Source: Streptomyces iranensis (GTDB taxonomy: Bacteria > Actinomycetota > Actinomycetes > Streptomycetales > Streptomycetaceae). Taken from it: 64,000 nucleotides of DNA. The first letter of the stretch is position 1. The number at the start of each line of letters is the position of its first letter. The translations under genes were made by a program, and so were the position numbers. The notes under the pieces were generated by a model that saw nothing but the letters and a program-made list of their open reading frames with translations, had not been told where the DNA came from and did not search any database. The DNA is taken from contig NZ_JAGGLR010000016.1 of NCBI RefSeq assembly GCF_017874715.1, positions 234,813-298,812 of the forward strand, given 5' to 3'. Positions 1-7,067 of this stretch are shown here, piece after piece.

Positions 1-637
1 CCGTCTGGCCCACGGTCGGGTTGGCGGCCGAGGTGATGTCCTGGCTGCCGACGGTGCCCTGGGGGGTGACCGAGCCGCTGTACCGGACCAGACCGTAGTC
101 GTTGGTCGGGAAGCTGGAGCCGGACGTCGGGCCGATGGTGGTGGTGTGGCCGGAGTTCGACCACCAGGTGCCGGCGCCGTCGGTGCAGTGACCGGCGGTG
201 ACGAAGTAGTTGGCCCCACTGCCGTTGCGCACGTTGAAGCCGAGGGAGCAGCGCCAGCTACTCGCGTAGATCGCGTCGCCGCCCGAGATCAGCTTCTGAA
301 TCTTGCCGGAGGTCCGCTTGACCTCGATCGCGTCGGCGTTCGAGCCGGCGGTGTTCTTGATCTTGGCTATCTCACTCTGGGACACCGTGCTGTCGGCGGT
401 GACCACGAGCTTGTTGGTCCCCTTCTCGACATACCAGGCGGTGCCCGCGACATCGGCCTCGAGGACGGCGCCGCTCGCCGACTTGGCCTCGGCCGCGCTG
501 AAGGTGTGGGCGCCGTCGCTGCCGGCGTAGGCGGCGGGGGCGGCGAGCGCCGTTCCGGCCACCAGGGCGGAGGTCGCGGCGATCAGGGCGATACGTCTCG
601 CCTGCTTGCTGTGGGGGGCGTTGCGCTTGATCCTCAA
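1..637 (-). CDS. Streptogrisin B-like S1 serine protease, 3' end cut by window edge
   Basis: Secreted chymotrypsin-fold endopeptidase precursor. The visible 212 residues contain a basic signal peptide with a hydrophobic stretch ending in AAPAAYA (about residue 38), a pro-region of roughly 78 residues, and a mature domain probably starting at ISGGDAIYAS (about residue 117). The catalytic His lies in TAGHC (His150) and the catalytic Asp in NDYGLVRY (Asp180). The GDSGG nucleophile motif lies beyond the left edge, so catalytic completeness cannot be judged. The start is TTG at 637, with GGAGGA upstream and an opening (LRIKRN) that matches streptogrisin precursors. The sequence resembles S. griseus protease B more than protease A. 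It is monocistronic as far as can be seen. Confidence 0.93.
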   Translation of the reverse strand, partial: MRIKRNAPHSKQARRIALIAATSALVAGTALAAPAAYAGSDGAHTFSAAEAKSASGAVLEADVAGTAWYVEKGTNKLVVTADSTVSQSEIAKIKNTAGSNADAIEVKRTSGKIQKLISGGDAIYASSWRCSLGFNVRNGSGANYFVTAGHCTDGAGTWWSNSGHTTTIGPTSGSSFPTNDYGLVRYSGSVTPQGTVGSQDITSAANPTVGQT

Positions 638-952
638 CTCTTCCTCCGGGGGAATCGGGGGTCCGCTTGGGTGGGCAGGCCCGTGAGGCGCAGTCAACGA
701 GCACGCCGATATGACCGATTCGGCGTGCCCCTGACAAGCGCTTCCGGAAGTATTCGTGGCTCCGGGCACAGCGCGCAAGAGGACAATTCGGAACAGCCGT
801 CGGGCACACGCCACATAGCCCCGGCGGGTTCAGGCCGCCGGGGCTTGTGCTCCCATCCCCTTGGGTATCCGGTGAGACGGACGCGCGGGCGATCGGGTTC
901 CGTTATGGCGCGGACGTATCGCGTCCCGGCGGCCGGGCCGCCGCGCGGCCGC
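638..952. other. Non-coding spacer upstream of the protease
   Basis: No credible gene is seen here. It holds a 9-bp dyad (gcacgccga at 701-709 with tcggcgtgc at 720-728) that could be an operator or attenuator upstream of the protease, and a GC-rich hairpin at 817-845 annotated separately. Protease transcription must start in this interval, but no clear promoter hexamers were found. Confidence 0.5.
817..845 (-). terminator. Hairpin downstream of the ABC/LLM operon
   Basis: A perfect 11-bp stem (AGCCCCGGCGG at 817-827, CCGCCGGGGCT at 835-845) has a 7-nt loop. It lies just past the last gene of the minus-strand operon. There is no strong T-tract, as is common for actinobacterial terminators. 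Confidence 0.6.
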
Positions 953-1266
953 TCAGCCCCGCTCCCCCGGATCGGTAAGTCCCAGGTGGTCGCGGAGTGT
1001 CGGACCGATGTACGCGGTGCGGAACACCCCGCGCTCCTGGAGCAGCGGCACCACCCGGTCCACGAAGTCATCGAGCCCGCCGGGGGTCAGATGGGGTACG
1101 AGGATGAAGCCGTCGGCGGCGTCGGCGGCGACGAATTCCGCCATCTCCACCGCGACCGCCTCCGGGGTGCCGATGAACGGGCGAGCTCCACGTAGTACGG
1201 CGCCTGGTACTGCCCGTTGCCGTCGATGGCGGCGGCCGGATGCAGGGTGCCGGTCGGTACGGCCAT
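953..1266 (-). pseudogene. Remnant of an LLM-class (NtaA/SnaA/DszA-type) flavin monooxygenase
   Basis: From the ATG at 1266 the opening VPTGTLHPAAAIDGNGQYQA and following PYYVELAR resemble the N-terminus of bacterial-luciferase-like monooxygenases. In a different frame, FIGTPEAVAVEM continues into ADGFILVPHLTPGGLDDFVD and ends as the family's C-terminus (RTAYIGPTLRDHLGL). The two pieces meet near 1180, so about 300 central residues are missing and the frame is shifted. It is the last gene of the operon, where a complete LLM enzyme would be expected to act on a sulfur- or nitrogen-containing ligand imported by the ABC system. A functional product is very unlikely. Confidence 0.8.
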
Positions 1267-1302
1267 GGTCGGGGCCTTCCTCGTTCTTCGGGGGTCAGCG
1301 GG

Positions 1303-2265
1303 TCACGGCTTGGGCAGTCCGCGCGGGTTGATCTCGGACTTCTTCACCGCCTCGCTGGAGAGCCCCCACCGCTTCAGGACCTTGGCGTACGAACCGTCCC
1401 GGATCACGTGGTCCAGGGCCGCGGCATAGGCGTCGACCAGCCCGCTGCCCTTCCTGGTGGTGGCCGCGATCTTGCCCTGCACCTGGTCGCCACCGCCCGA
1501 GAACCGGCCGATGATCTGGGTCTGGCCGGCCGAGGCGACGTGGTAGGCGGAGGTGGGGTTCGGGCCGAAGTAGGCGTCGATACGGCCGGACTGGAGGGCG
1601 AGGTAGTAGTCGGTGTCCTTCTGGAAGTACTTGATGTCCACGGGCTTGCGGCCCGCCTTCTCGTTCTGCTTGCTCCAGTCGACCAGGATCTTCTCCTGGT
1701 TGGTGCCGGAGGAGACCGAGATGGTCTTGCCCGCCACGTCCTTCGGCCCCTTGACCCGCCAGGAGGTGCCCTTCTTGGCCTCGAAGGCGAGGTCGTCCAG
1801 CCGGTAGGTGGCGAAGTCGTACTTCTCCTTGCGCTCCTCGGTGACCGTCACATTGGAGAACACGCCGTCGAACTTGGAGCTGTCCAGGCCGACGAAGAGG
1901 TTCTCCCAGGAGACCGGCTGGAAGTCGACCTTGAGCCCGAGGGTGTCGGCCACCAGCGTGGCGATGTCGAGCTCGGAGCCGATCCGGGTCTTGTCGTCGG
2001 TCGCGTAGAAGCCGAGCGGGGCGGCGGCGTCGGCGCTGCCGCCGATGCGCAGGGTGCCGCGCTCCCGGATCGCGGCCGGGACCTTCGCCGCGATCGAGCC
2101 GACCTTCTCCCCTCTGACGCGGTGCTGGTCCGGGCCGATGTTGATGGCGTTCTTCGAGCCCTTGGAGCCCACCGTCTCCTGGGCATCGCCATCGCCGCAG
2201 CCGCCGAGCAGGGCGGAGGCGGTGAGCGCGGCGACGGCGGTGACGAGGGTGCGGCGGGTCTTCAC
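1303..2265 (-). CDS. Amino-acid-type ABC transporter substrate-binding lipoprotein
   Basis: Extracytoplasmic solute-binding protein (family 3, glutamine/cystine-type). A GTG start at 2265 has AAGGAG 7 nt upstream. It gives a short basic n-region, a hydrophobic helix and a lipobox LGGC with Cys23 as the lipidated residue, followed by an SBP_bac_3 domain to the C-terminus (about 320 residues in all). An upstream ATG at 2292 is in frame but would run from the 18-bp repeat array and lacks a ribosome site. It follows the ATPase gene after the array and precedes the LLM remnant. With a flavin monooxygenase and an FAD enzyme in the same operon, a sulfur compound or modified amino acid is a plausible ligand; this is inference. 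Confidence 0.9.
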   Translation of the reverse strand: MKTRRTLVTAVAALTASALLGGCGDGDAQETVGSKGSKNAINIGPDQHRVRGEKVGSIAAKVPAAIRERGTLRIGGSADAAAPLGFYATDDKTRIGSELDIATLVADTLGLKVDFQPVSWENLFVGLDSSKFDGVFSNVTVTEERKEKYDFATYRLDDLAFEAKKGTSWRVKGPKDVAGKTISVSSGTNQEKILVDWSKQNEKAGRKPVDIKYFQKDTDYYLALQSGRIDAYFGPNPTSAYHVASAGQTQIIGRFSGGGDQVQGKIAATTRKGSGLVDAYAAALDHVIRDGSYAKVLKRWGLSSEAVKKSEINPRGLPKP

Positions 2266-2289
2266 GGGGGTGCTCCTTGCGTAGGTGGA

Positions 2290-2395
2290 CATCGGTGATC
2301 TGGTGGAGACCGGTGATCTGGTGGACGTCGGTGATCTCATGAACATGGGCGGGCTCGTGGACATCGGTGATCTCGTGAACATCGGTGGCCTCAGA
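2290..2395. repeat. Six-unit 18-bp tandem array between ATPase and binding-protein genes
   Basis: Consecutive 18-bp units begin at 2290, 2308, 2326, 2344, 2362 and 2380. The consensus is close to catcggtgatctcgtgga. The last unit contains the ATPase stop codon (TCA on the plus strand at 2391-2393), so the array grows from the gene's 3' end and fills the whole spacer. Confidence 0.95.
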
Positions 2396-3152
2396 GGACC
2401 TTGGAGAGGAACGCCTTGGTGCGCTCATGGCTCGGGGCGTCGAGCACCTCGGCGGGCGTGCCCCGCTCGACGATCCGGCCGTCGTCCATGAAGACGACGG
2501 TGTCGGCGACCTCCCGCGCGAAGCCGATCTCATGGGTGACGACGATCATCGTGGTGCCCTGGTGGGCCAGGTCCTTGATGACGTCGAGGACCTCGCCGAC
2601 CAGTTCGGGGTCGAGGGCGGAGGTCGGCTCGTCGAAGAGCAGCAGCTCGGGCTCCAGGGCGAGGGCGCGGGCGATCGCCACCCGCTGCTGCTGTCCGCCG
2701 GAGAGCTGCCGGGGGTACGAGGCCGCCTTGTCGGCCAGACCGACCCGGTCGAGCAGCGCCTCGGCGGCGCGTACCGCCTCCTTCCTGGGGCGGCGCAACG
2801 CCGATATCGGCGCCTCGACGATGTTCTCCAGCACCGTCAGATGCGGGAAGAGATTGAAGTTCTGGAAGACGAAGCCGATCCGGGTGCGCTGCCTGAGGAT
2901 CTCGCGTTCGCGCAGCTCGTAGAGGCGGTCGCCCTGGCGGCGGTAGCCGACCAGCGAGCCGCCGACACTGATCCAGCCGCTGTCCACCTTCTCCAGGTGG
3001 TTGATGGCGCGCAGCAGGGTGGACTTACCGGAGCCGGAGGGGCCGAGGACGACGGCTACCTCCCCGGAGCGCACCTCCAGGTCGATGCCGCGCAGCACCT
3101 GGAGCGACCCGAAGCTCTTGTGGACGGAGCGGATGTCGACCATGGCGGTCAT
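2391..3152 (-). CDS. Amino-acid ABC transporter ATP-binding protein
   Basis: Cytoplasmic ATPase of 253 residues from the polar amino acid (GlnQ/ArtP) group. Walker A GPSGSGKST is at about 37-45, the Q-loop in FQNFNLFPH, the signature LSGGQQQR at about 146, Walker B LLLFDEPTSALD at about 166 and the switch His in VVTHE. The start ATG at 3152 overlaps the permease stop by ATGA, implying translational coupling. Length is normal for the family. It energises uptake through the adjacent permease, with the lipoprotein delivering the ligand. Confidence 0.96.
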   Translation of the reverse strand: MTAMVDIRSVHKSFGSLQVLRGIDLEVRSGEVAVVLGPSGSGKSTLLRAINHLEKVDSGWISVGGSLVGYRRQGDRLYELREREILRQRTRIGFVFQNFNLFPHLTVLENIVEAPISALRRPRKEAVRAAEALLDRVGLADKAASYPRQLSGGQQQRVAIARALALEPELLLFDEPTSALDPELVGEVLDVIKDLAHQGTTMIVVTHEIGFAREVADTVVFMDDGRIVERGTPAEVLDAPSHERTKAFLSKVL

Positions 3153-4039
3153 CGGGTGGCTCCCCGCGAGAAGTGGCGCTCGACGTAGTACTGCGCGATC
3201 GAGAGCACGGTGGTCAGGATGATGTACCAGACGGTCGCGACCATCAGCAGCGGCACGACCCGGCCGTTGCGTCCATAGATGACCTGCACCTGGTAGAAGA
3301 GCTCGCCGATCGCCATGACGGACACGATCGAGGTGCCCTTGAAGAGCGAGATCACCTCGTTGGCGGCGTTCGGCAGGATCGACCGCATCGCCTGCGGGAG
3401 CACGATCCGGCGCAACTGCCGCAGCCGGGGGATGCCGAGCGCGGCCGCCGCCTCCAGCTGTCCGCCGTCCACGGCGAGGACGCCGCCGCGCACGATCTCC
3501 GCCGCGTAGGCCGCCTGGTGGAGGGCGAGTCCGAGCACCGCCGCGCTCATCGCCCCGACCAGACCCGCGGTGTCGAAGGAGAAGAAGCCGGGGCCGAAGG
3601 GGATGCCGAAGTCGAGCCGCTTGTAGAGATAGGTGAGGTTGAACCAGAACAGCAGCTGGACGATGAGCGGGATGGAGCGGAACGCCCAGATGTAGGTGAA
3701 GGCGACCGACTTCAGGAAGGGGCTCTGGGACAGCCGCATGAAGGCGAGGACGATGCCGAGGGCGAAGCCGAGCGCGGTGCCGTAGAAGGTGAGCTGGATG
3801 GTGATCCAGACCGCCTTGAGGATGGTCCGGGTGGTGAAGAAGTCGGCGAAGACGTCCCACTCCCAGCCGGAGTTGGTGATCAGGCCGTGGGCGAACTGGG
3901 CCACCAGGACGGCGGTGACGACGACGGCGGCCCAGCGCCAGGGGTGGCGTACCGGGACGACCTTGAGGGCGGAGTAGTCCTCGCGCTCGGCGTCGCTTGC
4001 GGCGGCCTTGCCGACGGGTGGATCGGAGGTCAGGGACAT
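3149..4039 (-). CDS. Amino-acid ABC transporter permease (HisM/GlnP type)
   Basis: Integral membrane permease of 296 residues. A cytoplasmic N-terminal tail of about 40 residues is followed by TM segments beginning at WRWAAVVVTAVLVAQ and a typical BPD_transp_1 domain carrying the EAA loop (EAAAALGIPRLRQLRRIVLPQ) that contacts the ATPase. Only one permease gene is present, so the channel is probably a homodimer. The start ATG at 4039 has AAGGACC upstream. It is separated from the upstream FAD gene by the 14-bp repeat array and overlaps the ATPase gene by 4 bp. Confidence 0.94.
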   Translation of the reverse strand: MSLTSDPPVGKAAASDAEREDYSALKVVPVRHPWRWAAVVVTAVLVAQFAHGLITNSGWEWDVFADFFTTRTILKAVWITIQLTFYGTALGFALGIVLAFMRLSQSPFLKSVAFTYIWAFRSIPLIVQLLFWFNLTYLYKRLDFGIPFGPGFFSFDTAGLVGAMSAAVLGLALHQAAYAAEIVRGGVLAVDGGQLEAAAALGIPRLRQLRRIVLPQAMRSILPNAANEVISLFKGTSIVSVMAIGELFYQVQVIYGRNGRVVPLLMVATVWYIILTTVLSIAQYYVERHFSRGATR

Positions 4040-4112
4040 GGAGGGTCCTTCGGAGGGAGAGCTGGGGGTCGTGCGGGGGATGGATTTCCGGGGGGCACTC
4101 AGTCGGCCGGGC

Positions 4113-4238
4113 TCCAGGCGGCGAGGCTCAGGCGGTGAAGCCCAAGCGGCGAGGCTCAGGCGGTGAAACTCAGGCGGTAAGGCTCAGGCGGTGAAGCCCA
4201 AGCGGCGAGGCTCAGGTGGCACGGCTCAGGCGGTGACC
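4113..4238. repeat. Nine-unit 14-bp tandem array spanning the FAD-gene stop codon
   Basis: Nine contiguous 14-bp units (consensus ctcaggcggtgaag, starts 4113, 4127, 4141 ... 4225) fill most of the spacer between the permease and FAD-enzyme genes. The last unit (4225-4238) is the end of the coding sequence including its stop codon. Most other units repeat the same TCA triplet, so on the minus strand the stop-codon context is iterated out of frame. Confidence 0.95.
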
Positions 4239-6190
4239 GTGGCGCGACAGGACAGCTCGCGCAGACAGCGCAGCAGAGCGCGCGCGGTGGCATCGTTCTG
4301 CCGGAACGCGGGCGCGTTGGTGCGGGGCCGGGCGAAGGCGCCCGAGGCACGGGCGTCGGTGTGCGGGCCGAGCGCGAAGCGGCGCGGATGCGGGCGGCCC
4401 GCCCGGTCCAGGATCCGGGCGTCGGCGGGGCTGACGGCGAGCAGTCCGACCGGGGTGGCGGCGGCGCCGTCGCGGTGCAGGGAGCGCAGCAGGGTGTCGC
4501 GGGAGCGGTCCACGGTCGGCTCCGGCAGCCGGGCCTCGACCAGCGCACGGGCCTCGACGGCATGGCCGGGCACACTGGCGGAGCTCGCCCGGAACACCCC
4601 GCGCACCGGATCGGTGGTCACGGTCGTCTCGGCGCCGAGGAAGCGGACCACTCCGGCGCGGGAGAGCGCGAGCAGCTGCTCCAACCGCGGCCCCGGCGGG
4701 CCGGAGGCGAGGAAGCTGAAGAAGCCGTGCCACCAGCCGCCGATGTCGCCGAGCCGGATCAGCTGGCCGTAGACGGAGAGCAGGGCGAGGAAGACGGCCA
4801 GGTCGGGGCTGTGCGCGGGGTCGTGGCGGCGGGCGAGGTCGGCCTCGATATGGCCGCGCAGCGCCTGCTGCAGGGCCTCGTGGTCGCCGAACCGCGGCCC
4901 GGCCAGAGGGTGGTCGAGGGTGTCGAGGTCGAGCCGGTCGGCCGGATCGGGGACGGCCGCGGCGACCAGGACGTCCAGGTCGGGGCTGCCGGGCGGGCAG
5001 GCGGCGTACTTCTCCTCGAACGCGGACCACTCCCCGGCCACGCGCTCCGGATGGGCGGTGAACAGCCGGTGGTAGTGGGCGAACCCCAGCTCCTTGGCGA
5101 TCAGCGGCCAGACGTCACGCCGGAAGTCCGGCCGCGCGGGGCGGGAGAGCAGCGCATCGACCTCGGCGGGGCCGAAGAAACGCGGCACCGGGGGCCGCTC
5201 ACCGCTCAGCGAGTAGCCGATCTTGGCGTGGTACGGCACACCGCGCCGCGAACCGGCGTACAGCACGGGCTCGCGGCCGGAGGGCCGGTAGACCAACTCG
5301 CCGTCCGGGCCGCGCTCATAGCGTCCGCCGCGCCCCTCGGTGAGCAGCACCATCAGATCCACGAAGGCGAGGCCGAGGCCGCGTACGATCACCGGCTCAC
5401 CGGGGCGCAGCGCGCTCACATCGCTGTCGGCGGTGAACTCCGGCGGGAGGTGGACCAGTCGGTGCTCGGCGGCGAACGCGGTGAGCGCCCGCTGCTCGGC
5501 GTCGGGTTCGGCGTCGAGGTGGCCGAGGGCGAGGATCACGGCGTCGGCGGTGAGCGGCGCGGTACGCCCCTCCAGCCACACCTGCTGCCGTCCGTCGCGC
5601 GGCCCGGTGACACGCACGGCCCGGTCCCGGTGCTCATGCACGATGGTGCCGGGCGGCAGATCGGCCACCGAGCGCTCGTACACCCAGCGCAGATAGGCGC
5701 TCTGCAGCCGTCTGGTGGCGAAGCTGCGCCCGGTCAGGGCGGCGGCCTCGGCCGCGAGTTCGGGCGGCAGGGCGGGCGGCCGCTCCGCTCCGCGGACCTC
5801 GTGGGCTCCACGGACCTCGCGGACCTCGTGGGCCCCACGGACCTCGCGGGCCCATTCGGCGAGGGAGGGGCCGGGACGTATCGGGCCTTCGCGCTCCACC
5901 GACTCGTCGGTGAACATGGTGACGTCCTCGGCCATGGAGTTCATCCACAGCAGCGGGGACTGGTCAGGGCGCCAGATGCGGCCGCCGCCGGGTGGATGCG
6001 GATCGACCAGGTGCAGCTCGAACGGGGCGCCGTCGCCGTACAGCTCGGGGGCGTTGGCGGCGATGCGCTCGATCAGACCGGTGGCACGCGGGCCCGCGCC
6101 GACGATGACGACCGTGGCGGGTGGGACGACCGCGGCGGGTGATCGGAAGGGGTGATCCGGATGCACGGGATGGTCCGGGTTCGCGGACAT
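4226..6190 (-). CDS. FAD/NAD(P)-binding protein (NAD_binding_9-type oxidoreductase)
   Basis: A 654-residue flavoprotein candidate. A Rossmann dinucleotide motif VVIVGAGPRATG lies at about 27-38, and a second nucleotide-binding element GEPVIVRGLGLAFVDL lies in the middle. The architecture fits the PF13454-type FAD/NAD(P)-binding family, whose substrates are mostly unknown. The ATG at 6190 has ACGGAG 7 nt upstream; an in-frame GTG at 6238 would add a Cys-rich VCRPCVC opening and is disfavoured. Around 5790-5850 an in-frame duplication produces repeated VRGAHEVR segments. It is the first gene of the operon with the ABC transporter and LLM remnant, so it probably modifies the imported compound. 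Confidence 0.85.
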   Translation of the reverse strand: MSANPDHPVHPDHPFRSPAAVVPPATVVIVGAGPRATGLIERIAANAPELYGDGAPFELHLVDPHPPGGGRIWRPDQSPLLWMNSMAEDVTMFTDESVEREGPIRPGPSLAEWAREVRGAHEVREVRGAHEVRGAERPPALPPELAAEAAALTGRSFATRRLQSAYLRWVYERSVADLPPGTIVHEHRDRAVRVTGPRDGRQQVWLEGRTAPLTADAVILALGHLDAEPDAEQRALTAFAAEHRLVHLPPEFTADSDVSALRPGEPVIVRGLGLAFVDLMVLLTEGRGGRYERGPDGELVYRPSGREPVLYAGSRRGVPYHAKIGYSLSGERPPVPRFFGPAEVDALLSRPARPDFRRDVWPLIAKELGFAHYHRLFTAHPERVAGEWSAFEEKYAACPPGSPDLDVLVAAAVPDPADRLDLDTLDHPLAGPRFGDHEALQQALRGHIEADLARRHDPAHSPDLAVFLALLSVYGQLIRLGDIGGWWHGFFSFLASGPPGPRLEQLLALSRAGVVRFLGAETTVTTDPVRGVFRASSASVPGHAVEARALVEARLPEPTVDRSRDTLLRSLHRDGAAATPVGLLAVSPADARILDRAGRPHPRRFALGPHTDARASGAFARPRTNAPAFRQNDATARALLRCLRELSCRATVTA

Positions 6191-6242
6191 GCGGAGGCTC
6201 CGTGAGTTCTGAAGTGAACACACGCATGGCCTGCACACACGC

Positions 6243-6284
6243 CGAGCCCCTCAGCTCGACAACGGCCGGGCCCCTCAGCCCGGC
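6243..6284 (-). promoter_or_regulatory. Twin hairpins with identical loops in the operon 5' leader
   Basis: Two tandem hairpins lie between the promoter and the FAD-gene start. One has stem CGAGC/GCTCG at 6243-6258 and the other GCCGGGC/GCCCGGC at 6265-6284. Both have the same 6-nt loop (TGAGGG on the minus strand). An RNA-level control element is possible; no known riboswitch was recognised. Confidence 0.45.
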
Positions 6285-6295
6285 ATGAGCCTGAG

Positions 6296-6324
6296 ATTAA
6301 GACGACCCCAGGGTGCGCTGTCAA
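6296..6324 (-). promoter_or_regulatory. Sigma70-type promoter of the FAD/ABC operon
   Basis: Read on the minus strand: -35 TTGACA (6324-6319), a 17-bp spacer and -10 CTTAAT (6301-6296). The transcription start is predicted near 6289, leaving a leader of about 100 nt before the FAD gene. A perfect -35 is unusual in Streptomyces and makes this one of the clearest promoters in the window. Confidence 0.7.
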
Positions 6325-6360
6325 GACCGTCCGAACTGTGAGCAGCGCGTCTCACCGCGG

Positions 6361-6389
6361 TTGACGAGGAAGCGGAAGGCTGCTCCACT
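6361..6389 (+). promoter_or_regulatory. Promoter of the leader-peptide ORF, giving a leaderless mRNA
   Basis: -35 TTGACG (6361-6366), a 17-bp spacer, and a weak -10 TCCACT (6384-6389) 6 nt before the ATG at 6396. The predicted start site coincides with the start codon. It diverges from the operon promoter at 6296-6324. Confidence 0.5.
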
Positions 6390-6395
6390 TGCCCC

Positions 6396-6473
6396 ATGGA
6401 CTCAGGGCAGCGACTGGTCACGCGCGACCACATCGACTTCGGTCGGGTGTGGTCGTCGTCCTGTTCGGGCTGA
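6396..6473 (+). CDS. Short leader peptide, orphaned (25 aa)
   Basis: A 25-residue ORF whose core TRDHIDFGRVWSSSC fits the pattern R-x-H-[VI]-D-x-x-R-V-x-S-x-x-C. I recall this pattern from Streptomyces putative leader peptides found before sulfur-assimilation and transport genes. There is no ribosome site, and a -35/-10 pair is placed for a leaderless transcript. The puzzle is the context: no plus-strand gene follows until the SepF-like gene 2 kb away, with an opposite-strand gene between, so the regulated operon is missing or lies on the other side. The role as a cysteine-sensing attenuator is inference. Confidence 0.55.
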   Translation: MDSGQRLVTRDHIDFGRVWSSSCSG

Positions 6474-6635
6474 CCGCCCGCCTCCGCTGCCATAGGGGAT
6501 TTCCGTCCCGCAGCGCTTCGAGGCTTCGCCCGCGCCCGCCGGATTCCCTCCCCCGGCGTGGCCGCAGCACATCCGCGTCGTCACGCGCCTTCGGCCTTCC
6601 CACACACGTCATTGCCCCCTCCCCTTCGTCATTTT

Positions 6636-7021
6636 CCCCTCCCCGCCCCTTCCCGTAACCAGGGGCTCCGCCCCTGGACCCCCGGGTCCGGCGGCCGAGC
6701 CCTGCCACGCGGCGAAGCCGCATATCGATGCCCCGAAAGGAACGAAGCCCCGGCCCGGGGCCTGAGCGAAAACCCCGGCCCAGGGACTAGGCGAAAGCCC
6801 CGGCCCAGGAGCTGGAGCGGAAGCCCCCGGCCCGGGGCCTGAGCGAAAACCCCGGCGGAAGCCCCCGCCCAGAGGCCTGGACGAAAACCCCGGCCCAGGG
6901 GCCTGGTCGGAAGCCCCAGTTTCGGGGGCTGCGGCGGAAGCCCCAGTTTCGGGGGCTGGGGCGGAGCCCCGCATGCGGCGGAGTCGCATATCGTCAGGTG
7001 TCGGGAAGGGGCGGGGAGGGG
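6636..7021. repeat. Composite inverted-repeat element, copy 1
   Basis: The left arm CCCCTCCCCGCCCCTTCCC (6636-6654) and the right arm GGGAAGGGGCGGGGAGGGG (7003-7021) are exact reverse complements. Both sides contain ggggctccgcccc-type hairpins. The interior (6744-6963) is a separate tandem array of 25-27-bp units built on gaagccccggcccagg. The right arm ends 47 bp before the DUF5685 stop codon. Three more copies exist at 10404-10560, 47764-47952 and 52596-52836. Confidence 0.85.
6744..6963. repeat. Degenerate 25-27-bp tandem array inside the composite element
   Basis: Eight to nine imperfect units alternate gaaaaccccggcccagg and ggaagccccagtttcggggg. Unit length drifts between 25 and 27 bp, so there is no constant reading frame. 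No coding potential is assigned. Confidence 0.8.
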
Positions 7022-7067
7022 AGCAGCCCGCCGCAGGCGGCAAGACCCGACGGGCGCCCCTTGGCGG

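Noticed and set aside
6191..6290. SAM or other known riboswitch in the FAD/ABC leader
   Set aside because: The conserved SAM-I/II/IV sequence blocks are not seen; only two simple hairpins with identical loops are present.
6636..7021. Insertion sequence
   Set aside because: Inverted arms are present, but there is no transposase gene in any copy and no clear target-site duplication could be identified.
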